Assembly: GCA_947628355.1 (NCBI GenBank)
Contig: CANQZO010000010.1
Location: 1-18,150, forward strand
From: Candidatus Gastranaerophilales bacterium
GTDB lineage: Bacteria > Cyanobacteriota > Vampirovibrionia > Gastranaerophilales > Gastranaerophilaceae
Direction of reading: 5' to 3'
DNA: 18,150 nt
Shown here one piece after another: positions 1 to 6,371 of the stretch (its first letter is position 1; every line of letters begins with the position of its first letter). The position numbers were made by a program, and so were the translations under genes. The notes beneath the pieces are model-generated. The model saw only the letters and a list, made by a program, of their open reading frames with translations. It ran no database searches and had not been told where the DNA came from.

Positions 1-225
1 GGTGCTAATCTTATGGCGAGCGACCTTAGGGCCGGTGCTTCTCTTGTTATTGCCGCTTTAATGGCCGAGGGCGAAAGCAGTATTGACAATATTTTTCATA
101 TAGACAGAGGTTACGAACTTTTGGAAAATAAGTTTAAATTAATTGGTGCGGATATTGAAAGATATTCAGATGATATTGATGTTCTCAATCAAAGTAAAGG
201 AAATTTAAGTGAATCACAATTATAA
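1..225 (+). CDS. murA: UDP-N-acetylglucosamine 1-carboxyvinyltransferase, C-terminal fragment
   Basis: The 3' end of a gene that enters from the left edge; 74 codons are visible, reading in frame from base 1. MurA transfers enolpyruvate from PEP to UDP-GlcNAc, the first committed step of peptidoglycan synthesis in the cytoplasm. The fragment carries the hallmark C-terminal signatures of the family: DLRAGASLVIAALMAEG, which contains the conserved substrate-binding Arg, followed by HIDRGYE with the second conserved Arg and then IGADIER, where E. coli MurA almost ends. About 20 extra residues follow this core. The stop at 223-225 lies 17 bases inside the next gene, so the two are probably translationally coupled. 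The fold and the two arginines make the call safe; the paralogue MurZ cannot be excluded from this piece alone. Confidence 0.93.
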   Translation, partial: GANLMASDLRAGASLVIAALMAEGESSIDNIFHIDRGYELLENKFKLIGADIERYSDDIDVLNQSKGNLSESQL

Positions 226-529
226 AAGATGGTATGATCATGATCCTGTTTTGCTTGAAGTTATTAATCTTCTTCAAAACTATCAAAATGAATTAAAATC
301 ACAAGCGGAAATATTTTTATCCGAGATAGAAAAAAAAGTTTCCAAAGAGGCGATTGATAAGTTTTATGAAATGGTTAGACCAAAAGTTTGCAACCGCTGG
401 TATGATAAAGACCCTGTTATTTCAAGAACGGTCGAGCTTTTAAGGGTTGTTCCTCCGGATGTTCAAAAAGCTACAGCTCAGAGCTTTTTAAAAGCGCTTG
501 AAGATATGGGTGTTTATAAAAAGGTTTAA
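209..529 (+). CDS. Small protein with duplicated RWYD-DPV repeat, unknown function
   Basis: A 106-residue protein that I do not recognise as a characterised family. It starts at a GTG (209) with a good ribosome binding site, AAAGGA at 196-201, seven bases upstream, inside the end of murA. Two homologous halves are visible: RWYDHDPVLLEVINLL (residues 7-22) and RWYDKDPVISRTVELL (63-78). Each is followed by a predicted amphipathic helix (to about 45 and 98), so the repeat period is near 56 residues. There is no signal peptide or membrane segment, so it is probably cytoplasmic. The 17-base overlap with murA suggests co-expression with cell-wall synthesis, but that is context only. Its stop (527-529) is 5 bases from the stop of the convergent SLH gene. 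Confidence 0.8.
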   Translation: MNHNYKRWYDHDPVLLEVINLLQNYQNELKSQAEIFLSEIEKKVSKEAIDKFYEMVRPKVCNRWYDKDPVISRTVELLRVVPPDVQKATAQSFLKALEDMGVYKKV

Positions 530-534
530 TCACT

Positions 535-1677
535 CTAATCAAGCACTTGATTTGTTACTATGTTTACTCTTATCGGTTTAAGCAGTTTTATATAAATTAT
601 CTGTCCGTCTTTAACTTTATAATTTCTTCCTTTTACAACAGTTTTTACTGCTTTTTTAAATTTATTAGCTTCAATATTAGTGGTTTCACATTCCGCATAG
701 CCCAATATTCGCGTTAATAAATTTTTATTGTTTGCTGCGGAAAGTTCAAAAATTAATTCTCCGTTTCTTAAAAAATATTTACTTTGAGTTGTATCAAGTA
801 TTTTACCTATTAAGATAATATCTTTTGATAAAAGAAGATGATGTTCTTCATCCACTATATTGTTAGCAAATCGAGCTTGAAACATCTCTCCGGGGTACGA
901 CTCATTAGAACTTATCTGTCCTGAAATCATAACCGGAAGTACGCTTTTAGCAGGTATTGCGGCTACATCTTCATCATATAAAACATTTTCAATAGTAATA
1001 CCTTCTGCTATTTTAGGACTTTTTTCTTCTTTAATTTTTTCAGCGGTATAACCATCCGTAGTTCGTTTTAAATTAGCCATAAATACTGCAAGCTGAGCTC
1101 TTGTAACATATTTATCGTAATCAAGATAGTTTTCTCTTGGCGGTTCTTTTGCTATAACATTTAAAACTTCAGCTTTGCCTGCCGTTACTTTAAACCAATC
1201 GGGTATATCCTCAAAATCGGTATAAGCATTTTGAAGCGCTGTTATTGCTTCTTGTTTTGTTATGTCTTCTGATTTTAATATATTTACAAGAAATGTTATT
1301 ATTTCACTTCTTGTGACATAATCTTCGGGGTAAAAATGTGAATTGTCTGCGGGCTTTATAATGTCTAAATTAACTGCACGTATAATATATTTCCAAGCCC
1401 AGTGGTTTGCATCTGCATCATCGAATGAATACATTGTTTCTATCGGGATTTCTTCCTGATTTAATACTTTTATTACCGCAGCTGCATATTCTGCACGCGT
1501 TGCATACTTTTCAGGCTCAAACTTATGATTAGGGTAGCCGATTATTAAATTATTATCCGTAAGATTTTCTATATCCATATATGCCCAAAAGCCCGGCTTT
1601 AAATCATAATAATCCATTGCATGCGAGGCATTTACATTTAATAAAAATAAAAATATTAAAATAATTAACTTTTTCAT
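535..1677 (-). CDS. Exported SLH-domain envelope protein
   Basis: From the chosen start it is 380 residues. A classical signal peptide (MKKLIILIFLFLLNVNASHA, cleavage after A20) is followed by three S-layer homology repeats, at about 25-72, 84-135 and 152-203. Each has the conserved Thr-Arg-[Ala/Ser]-[Glu/Gln] turn (TRAE, TRSE, TRAQ). SLH domains bind secondary cell-wall polymers or, in cyanobacteria, link the outer membrane to peptidoglycan. The C-terminal part (about 225-380) has an IPAKSVLPVMISGQISS...GEMFQARFANNI pattern, resembling a beta-rich region often seen in exported proteins with an 'IPxGT' element. It is not a porin barrel of the SLH-OprB type. An in-frame ATG nine codons upstream (1704) overlaps the previous gene, but the start at 1677 puts the signal peptide at the N-terminus. 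It probably shares a transcript with the upstream 112-residue gene, which stops 10 bases before. Confidence 0.85.
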   Translation of the reverse strand: MKKLIILIFLFLLNVNASHAMDYYDLKPGFWAYMDIENLTDNNLIIGYPNHKFEPEKYATRAEYAAAVIKVLNQEEIPIETMYSFDDADANHWAWKYIIRAVNLDIIKPADNSHFYPEDYVTRSEIITFLVNILKSEDITKQEAITALQNAYTDFEDIPDWFKVTAGKAEVLNVIAKEPPRENYLDYDKYVTRAQLAVFMANLKRTTDGYTAEKIKEEKSPKIAEGITIENVLYDEDVAAIPAKSVLPVMISGQISSNESYPGEMFQARFANNIVDEEHHLLLSKDIILIGKILDTTQSKYFLRNGELIFELSAANNKNLLTRILGYAECETTNIEANKFKKAVKTVVKGRNYKVKDGQIIYIKLLKPIRVNIVTNQVLD

Positions 1678-1687
1678 ACTAATATTT

Positions 1688-2026
1688 TTATTCTTTTTTA
1701 TCATCTTTTTCTATTTTTTTTACAATTGAAGATTTTATTTTTTCATCATAATCTTCATCATCCATTAAAATATTTTTACGTTTATTCTTTAAAAGAGAAA
1801 CAACATTTAAGAGAGCAAGAGAATTAAGAGAAGCGCGAAGCTGCATGCTTCTGTCTTCAAATGGTTCATTTTTTTGATTTTGATTTTCATCCTCAGTCGT
1901 GAAATATTCTGTACCTTGACTTGCACGGTCATCCGAAGTTTTTGCCGCAGTACCCGAAATATCTCCGCTTTTGAAGTTGATTCCGCCGCCAATTCCCAGA
2001 ATTCCGGCAGACCTGTTGTCAACCAC
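1688..2026 (-). CDS. Small protein with N-terminal FKS motif, unknown function
   Basis: A 112-residue protein, not recognised. It starts at a GTG (2024-2026) with a near-perfect ribosome binding site, AAGGAG at 2035-2040, eight bases upstream. The N-terminus is glycine-rich and contains INFKSGD (residues 16-22), the same F-K-[G/S] element found near the N-termini of four other proteins in this window. The middle (25-60) is polar and probably disordered. Residues 63-80 (LRASLNSLALLNVVSLL) form a moderately hydrophobic, possibly amphipathic helix. The C-terminus is highly charged and rich in Lys, Asp and Glu. No convincing transmembrane segment or signal peptide is present. It is the first gene after a strong promoter at 2057-2085, and its stop lies just before the SLH gene. 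Confidence 0.72.
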   Translation of the reverse strand: MVDNRSAGILGIGGGINFKSGDISGTAAKTSDDRASQGTEYFTTEDENQNQKNEPFEDRSMQLRASLNSLALLNVVSLLKNKRKNILMDDEDYDEKIKSSIVKKIEKDDKKE

Positions 2027-2049
2027 TTACTTCTCTCCTTTTACTTTCG

Positions 2050-2070
2050 TTTTGATATTATATATCAAAA
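2050..2070. repeat. Inverted repeat over the -10 of the 112-residue gene promoter
   Basis: Perfect 8-base arms, TTTTGATA (2050-2057) and TATCAAAA (2063-2070), separated by 5 bases. The dyad is centred on the TATAAT box read on the minus strand, a typical placement for a repressor operator. It abuts a second dyad at 2071-2090. Confidence 0.6.
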
Positions 2071-2085
2071 TTGAGTTTTATACAA
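2057..2085 (-). promoter_or_regulatory. Strong sigma70-type promoter for the 112-residue and SLH genes
   Basis: Read on the minus strand, the -35 TTGTAT (2080-2085) and a perfect -10 TATAAT (2057-2062) are separated by 17 bases. Transcription would start near 2050, leaving a leader of about 24 bases with AAGGAG before the GTG at 2026. Two inverted repeats cover the two promoter boxes. Confidence 0.65.
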
Positions 2086-2090
2086 CTCAA
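2071..2090. repeat. Inverted repeat over the -35 of the 112-residue gene promoter
   Basis: Perfect 7-base arms, TTGAGTT (2071-2077) and AACTCAA (2084-2090), with a 6-base spacer. It directly follows the dyad at 2050-2070 and covers the -35 hexamer. The two dyads differ in sequence, so they may bind different regulators. Confidence 0.55.
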
Positions 2091-2158
2091 TATTACTATA
2101 AAACTTGAACTAAAAATTTTTTGCGAAAGCTGATAAAATTTTTAACTTAATTTAACAT

Positions 2159-3796
2159 TTATACAATATCTTTAAATATTTGCGGAATATTTTTATTTTG
2201 GGAAATAATATAATCTATTCCCGAACGTTCCTCCAGTTCGTGTTGTTTTTTTGCCGCCGCAACTTTCTTTTCCGTAACGGAGCGGTTGTATTTAGGCAGT
2301 AATATTCCGAGCATTACTATTGAGAATGCTATATCTGCTATACGGCAAATATTCCTTAAATTGCGGACTTTAGTTCCTGCGACTTCCTGAGCTGTTTTTA
2401 ATTCCGTATTTTTTATCCAGTTTCCGAATTGTTTTACCCTATATTTTACCATTTCGCCAAGTGATGAAGTTAATGGCTTTTCTATTACTTTGCTTCTGTT
2501 TAAAAGAATGACATTTTCACCTATAAGATTTTTACCTGCTTTTGTTTTAGACAGTGCTTCAATTGCAGAAGCAACTCCTTTTTTAACATAATCACCGAGG
2601 AAGTATAATCCCGAGAAGCTGGCTATATCCCTAACAGTTGTTTCTCTTAATTCATTTTCATCCTCTGCACCGAGCATTCTGCTTGCGAATGTTGAAGCTG
2701 CTATCCAGCGGCATTGGTCTAATGTCGGGAATATGTTTGAAAATTGGAACATAACAAGCGATGGTTTTTTCATCATGGATAATGCAGCTAAACCATACAT
2801 CCCCGCAGCCGATGCAAGTTTTTTTGCAAAGAACTTCTTTTTCTGCTTTTCATCCATTTTTTGAGTTGTGTCTTTTTTGCCGAAATCTTTATATATCGGA
2901 GCTCCCTCAGCTTTAAATTGTTTTCTTGTTATAGCACGGTTTATGGTTTGAACACTTACTGCTATTCCTATAACAAGTGCCATACCTATTAAACTTTTTT
3001 TATTTACGAATTTCGTTAATGATTTAGCATAATTTTCTATAGGTATATTATTTTTTTCTGCATTGGAAAATCTTGCACCCATGTCTGTTATATCTCTTAA
3101 AGTTTCTTCCAAATTTGCCTGCGGTTTGCCGTTAAATTTTAAAATATTTTCAGCTTTTGTAATATTGGCAAGTTTTGCTTTTGCGCTTTTTAACAGAGTT
3201 TTTCTTTCCCCGCCGGTTTTACCTATAGCTTGAACAATACTTTCAGCCGCTTCTTTAAATTCGGGCATTTCTGCTTTATCGGCATATTTGACCCAGCTTG
3301 TCCCGTCTAATCCTTCTATTGCTTCAAGTGATTTTTTTACAAACTCTTTTGTTTTTCCCTCGCTGCTTTGTTCGGGGAGTTTTGTATATATTTCTTTCAA
3401 TCTGTCTATAACGGCTCCGTTTGCCCATGACTGTGCAGGATTTGTCCCTTTTAATTCTTTTGATTTCGGCAAAATCAATGCTAATGCTTTTACAAGCAGT
3501 CCGGGCATTAAACAGTTTACAAATAATCCCGAAAATTCTCGGCGGCATGTTTCAAATGCAGCTGCCAGTCCTGTTTTTAAATCAACAAGTGTCCTTGGTA
3601 TATTTGTTGATACAGTATCTACAAATGATACTTGTATCATTGCATTTTTATCCAATACACTAAATGCTTTATCTATTACATTAAATATTCCGTCAGATAT
3701 ACCCCCTTTAAAACTTTCATTTTGGGGCGTTTTTCTGACAGTTGTTTGTTTTTGTATGTTATTTCTTATATATCCGCTCGGACTTATTATTTTCAA
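2159..3796 (-). CDS. Large membrane protein with N-terminal FKG motif, unknown function
   Basis: A 545-residue protein, not a family I can name. It starts at a TTG (3794-3796), supported by AAAAAGG at 3805-3811 eight bases upstream; no ATG lies close by in frame. Residues 1-28 are polar and lead to SFKGG (28-32), the F-K-G element shared with other proteins here. Likely membrane or strongly hydrophobic segments are at about 90-109, 268-284, 327-341 and 484-500. They are separated by long lysine-rich helical stretches, for example 140-260. There is no cleavable signal peptide. The C-terminus is charged and helical. It is the upstream gene of a minus-strand group with the 112-residue and SLH genes, but the strong promoter at 2057-2085 separates them. 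I infer a membrane-associated protein of a lineage-restricted family. Confidence 0.75.
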   Translation of the reverse strand: MKIISPSGYIRNNIQKQTTVRKTPQNESFKGGISDGIFNVIDKAFSVLDKNAMIQVSFVDTVSTNIPRTLVDLKTGLAAAFETCRREFSGLFVNCLMPGLLVKALALILPKSKELKGTNPAQSWANGAVIDRLKEIYTKLPEQSSEGKTKEFVKKSLEAIEGLDGTSWVKYADKAEMPEFKEAAESIVQAIGKTGGERKTLLKSAKAKLANITKAENILKFNGKPQANLEETLRDITDMGARFSNAEKNNIPIENYAKSLTKFVNKKSLIGMALVIGIAVSVQTINRAITRKQFKAEGAPIYKDFGKKDTTQKMDEKQKKKFFAKKLASAAGMYGLAALSMMKKPSLVMFQFSNIFPTLDQCRWIAASTFASRMLGAEDENELRETTVRDIASFSGLYFLGDYVKKGVASAIEALSKTKAGKNLIGENVILLNRSKVIEKPLTSSLGEMVKYRVKQFGNWIKNTELKTAQEVAGTKVRNLRNICRIADIAFSIVMLGILLPKYNRSVTEKKVAAAKKQHELEERSGIDYIISQNKNIPQIFKDIV

Positions 3797-4003
3797 TTTT
3801 TATGCCTTTTTGCATTCCGCCATTTGCAATAATATCAATTTAATAAATAAAAACAAATTTTTTTGCGTTTTATTTTTCTTCTTTTACACAGAGTGTTATA
3901 AAAAAATTGACTTTTTTGCAATTTTTTTAGTGCAATTTCAATAAAACCACATACTTTTTTAAAAAAAATGAAGATTTTAACTTCAAAATGTAAAATTTTT
4001 ATA

Positions 4004-4031
4004 TTGAAAAATTCAAATTTACAATTATTAA
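4004..4031 (+). promoter_or_regulatory. Candidate promoter for the HNH-like gene
   Basis: TTGAAA (4004-4009) and TATTAA (4026-4031) are 16 bases apart, about 55 bases upstream of the start at 4086. The whole 3797-4085 gap is extremely AT-rich, so matches are expected by chance and this is a weak call. The rest of the gap holds A- and T-runs and no gene. Confidence 0.3.
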
Positions 4032-4085
4032 TTTAAAGTATCAAAAAATACTATTTTAGGTTTTTATATAGTTATTGAGGCTTAC

Positions 4086-5291
4086 ATGATTATAAGTAAG
4101 GTACAAAGTTTTAATTTATTAAATCGCAGCAGGCAGATGCCTGTCAATCCTGTACATGCACAAGTTTTGAAAAATTCTCAATTCTCAAATGAAATTTCAA
4201 ATGTATATTATTATCCGATAAATTTTAAATCGGAACCCAGAACATACTCCAGCAATAATAAAAAATTACAGTCAAAAACATCCGATTTTAAAATTTGCCG
4301 AATACCCGATATGCCTTGTCCTGCATGCGGTAAAAAAATTATGACAAAATCTCAATTTGATAAATTTGCTTATGACTTAGCTAATACACCGCCGGATGAT
4401 TTTCTGGATTTCCTCGGAAACTATATCGAATATATGCGCCCTGTTGAAGAATCCGTTTATTATGAACTTAAGGCTCTATCTGCAAAAATGGCGGCTCAAA
4501 GTAAAACTTTTTCATCAGCGAAATTGGCAAGTCAACGTGAAAATGCTTTATCAGCAAAATTGGCGGATCAAAGTGAAGATTTTAAAGATTTAAGAACTTT
4601 AGTTGTTAAACTTAGAGAAGAAAAACTCGCTATTTTGCAGAAAGCTCAAAGACGACTTTTAAAGAAAATGGTTGCCTTGGCTAAAACTCTTCCCGAAAAC
4701 GAACAGACTACTCTTATGGCGAAGATTAACAGTGTTAAAGAAATAATGAACCAAAAATCAAATTCTCCGTTCAGAAGAAAAATATTAATTGAGGACATTA
4801 AACAAATAAAAATTTCTAATCCTAAAAAGTATAACAGACTGCAAAATTTGGCAAGAAGTTTTCCTACTTCAACTGATATGAATTCCGCTTGGATTGTTAA
4901 ATATTCGGGTAAGGATAAACATGGTGATGATTGGACTTCTTATGATATAGCATTACGATTGCTTCAAGTTTCTACGGCAAGCACTGACCATATACTTGCT
5001 TATGATATAGAAAATAATCATGATGATATTTCTAATTATTTATCCATGCACGCAGGCTGCAACAATGTTAAATCCAATAAAACTTTTATGCAATGGTTTA
5101 ATGAAGATAAAGAAGGCAGGCTAAAATATTTAAAAGATTATTTTGATACTTGTGATGAACAAATTAAGACAAAAAGAATAAAAAGGAGAAAATACAGACA
5201 ATATGTTGCAGCTGCAACGCAAACAATTTGCGATATTACTCAAGGTCAAGTTGATTTAAGACCTTCACTTGAACAAGAGTTTATGCAATAG
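4086..5291 (+). CDS. HNH-nuclease-like protein with N-terminal FKS motif
   Basis: A 401-residue protein. The ATG at 4086 follows GAGG (4077-4080) by five bases. Residues 44-50 (PINFKSE) contain the F-K-[G/S] element. A zinc-knuckle-like pair CPAC (C78, C81) comes next. A lysine-rich helical or coiled-coil region at about 125-260 contains three exact-length 12-residue repeats (131-166). Near the C-terminus, TDHILAYD (300-307), N317 and HAGCNNVKSNK (322-332) follow the DH...N...H..CN..K order typical of HNH/McrA-type endonucleases. In those families the DH histidine is the general base and Asn/His bind the metal. The gap of about 220 residues between CxxC and DH is much longer than in standard HNH domains, so a nuclease role is inferred. 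No signal peptide or membrane segment is present. It overlaps the convergent neighbour by 11 bases. Confidence 0.72.
   Translation: MIISKVQSFNLLNRSRQMPVNPVHAQVLKNSQFSNEISNVYYYPINFKSEPRTYSSNNKKLQSKTSDFKICRIPDMPCPACGKKIMTKSQFDKFAYDLANTPPDDFLDFLGNYIEYMRPVEESVYYELKALSAKMAAQSKTFSSAKLASQRENALSAKLADQSEDFKDLRTLVVKLREEKLAILQKAQRRLLKKMVALAKTLPENEQTTLMAKINSVKEIMNQKSNSPFRRKILIEDIKQIKISNPKKYNRLQNLARSFPTSTDMNSAWIVKYSGKDKHGDDWTSYDIALRLLQVSTASTDHILAYDIENNHDDISNYLSMHAGCNNVKSNKTFMQWFNEDKEGRLKYLKDYFDTCDEQIKTKRIKRRKYRQYVAAATQTICDITQGQVDLRPSLEQEFMQ
4476..4583 (+). repeat. Three tandem 36-base repeats inside the HNH-like gene
   Basis: In-frame units at 4476-4511, 4512-4547 and 4548-4583 encode 12 residues each. 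They follow [L/S]SAK[M/L]A-x-Q with a variable polar tail: LSAKMAAQSKTF, SSAKLASQRENA, LSAKLADQSEDF. The DNA copies are diverged but clearly related (tca gcg/gca aaa ttg gc recurs). They lengthen a predicted helical linker between the CPAC pair and the HNH-like end. Confidence 0.75.
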
Positions 5292-6282
5292 TATCATATT
5301 GTCTGAGCGATTGGCTTGCAGCCTTGCTTTTTGTTAAAAAAGAAGTTTTTTGCTTAGGCGGATGATTTGGTGATGTTTTAGCAATATCGGGGTCGCGAAG
5401 TGTGTATATTTCTTCTACCCTTTCACTTAATTTGCGCGGAGAACTTTTATACAATCCTGCAGCATAATCCATTTCGGGATCTTTTACGCCTTTTGAATTT
5501 TTTATCCAGAATTTTGCCGCTAACGCATAAGCGTCTTGTTCTTCCCTTACGGAAGTGTATGCGTCTTTATCTTTTGCATGTACACTTTCGTGTACGAGGT
5601 ACGCTGCTATTACTTGAGGGGCTGCATACATGTATTGAGCAGATACGGTTATTCCTTTTTTATTATTTTCATATTGCGCTATATTTGCTGTTCCGCCCAT
5701 TGATGCGGTTTGCCCAAATCTTATTTCCACATTAGCTAAGTCTTTCATATATTCATTGCCGAGATATGATGTCGCCAGTTCAAGTGCTGTTCTTAAATTA
5801 TTTCCGGCATATTCCGACTTTTCTTTTCTTGCTTTTTCGGGCGAATACAACGCTAATGTATCATTTTCAACCTCCATTAAACAGCGTTTTGCAAGGTCAT
5901 TTTTTTCATCAAGACTCAATGCTTTTTTGTAGCTTTCAGCCGCATATTTATATAATCCGCTTTTATGCTGTGCGTTTCCGAGTTCTATTAATATTTCCGC
6001 ATCGTCGGGATTTTTTTCCAGATATTTGGCAAAATTTTCTTGTGCTCTTTTATAATCTTTTAATCCTGCGTATGCTTTTCCCATTTTTTTATAAACGCTT
6101 ATTTCGTCGGGATTTTGTGATTTTGCTTCACTATAATATTTTAGCGCTTCACCGTATTGATTTTCATTTAACGCTTTATCGCCTTTAATTAATATATCTG
6201 TTACATCAGAACCTTTAAATGCCTTTCTTTGTATTACGGGGCATTTAGGACTGTTTATTACGTATGGTGTAAGTTTTATCAA
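5281..6282 (-). CDS. TPR protein with HExxH metallopeptidase-like domain and N-terminal FKG motif
   Basis: A 333-residue protein starting at TTG (6280-6282) with AAAGGG six to seven bases upstream. AFKGS (21-25) is the shared N-terminal element. Three tetratricopeptide repeats follow, at about 28-61, 62-95 and 96-129, with the usual G/A/Y and P spacing (NPDEISVYKKMGKAYAGL, NPDDAEILIELGNAQHKSG). After a linker, residues 215-260 contain VHESVHAKD, an HExxH zinc motif (H231, E232, H235). REEQDAYALAAKFW follows, where E247 or E248 could be the third ligand, as in gluzincin-type peptidases. I infer a metallopeptidase-like domain carried on a TPR scaffold; activity is not shown. No signal peptide is visible. 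The C-terminal 35 residues are polar. It is convergent with the HNH-like gene, and its last 11 bases are shared. Confidence 0.75.
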   Translation of the reverse strand: MIKLTPYVINSPKCPVIQRKAFKGSDVTDILIKGDKALNENQYGEALKYYSEAKSQNPDEISVYKKMGKAYAGLKDYKRAQENFAKYLEKNPDDAEILIELGNAQHKSGLYKYAAESYKKALSLDEKNDLAKRCLMEVENDTLALYSPEKARKEKSEYAGNNLRTALELATSYLGNEYMKDLANVEIRFGQTASMGGTANIAQYENNKKGITVSAQYMYAAPQVIAAYLVHESVHAKDKDAYTSVREEQDAYALAAKFWIKNSKGVKDPEMDYAAGLYKSSPRKLSERVEEIYTLRDPDIAKTSPNHPPKQKTSFLTKSKAASQSLRQYDTIA

Positions 6283-6371
6283 TATTTTCCCTTTGGTTTT
6301 AAAAATTACCTGTTTTTTTAAAACATCAAAATTTAATAAATTGACTTACTATATGTATTTATTACAAAATA

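Noticed and set aside
537..552. AATCAAG/CTTGATT hairpin between the convergent ends at 529 and 535, as a terminator
   Set aside because: The stem is AT-rich, the loop is only 2-4 bases and no T-run follows on either strand; it also overlaps the last codons of the SLH gene.
1678..1704. Upstream ATG at 1704 as the SLH-protein start
   Set aside because: It overlaps the previous gene by 17 bases and puts nine polar residues before an otherwise perfect signal peptide; it remains possible.
3288..3944. A 218-codon open frame on the plus strand opposite the 545-residue gene
   Set aside because: It is a shadow of the real minus-strand gene: no ribosome binding site, low-complexity Phe/Ser-rich product, and it runs into the non-coding gap.
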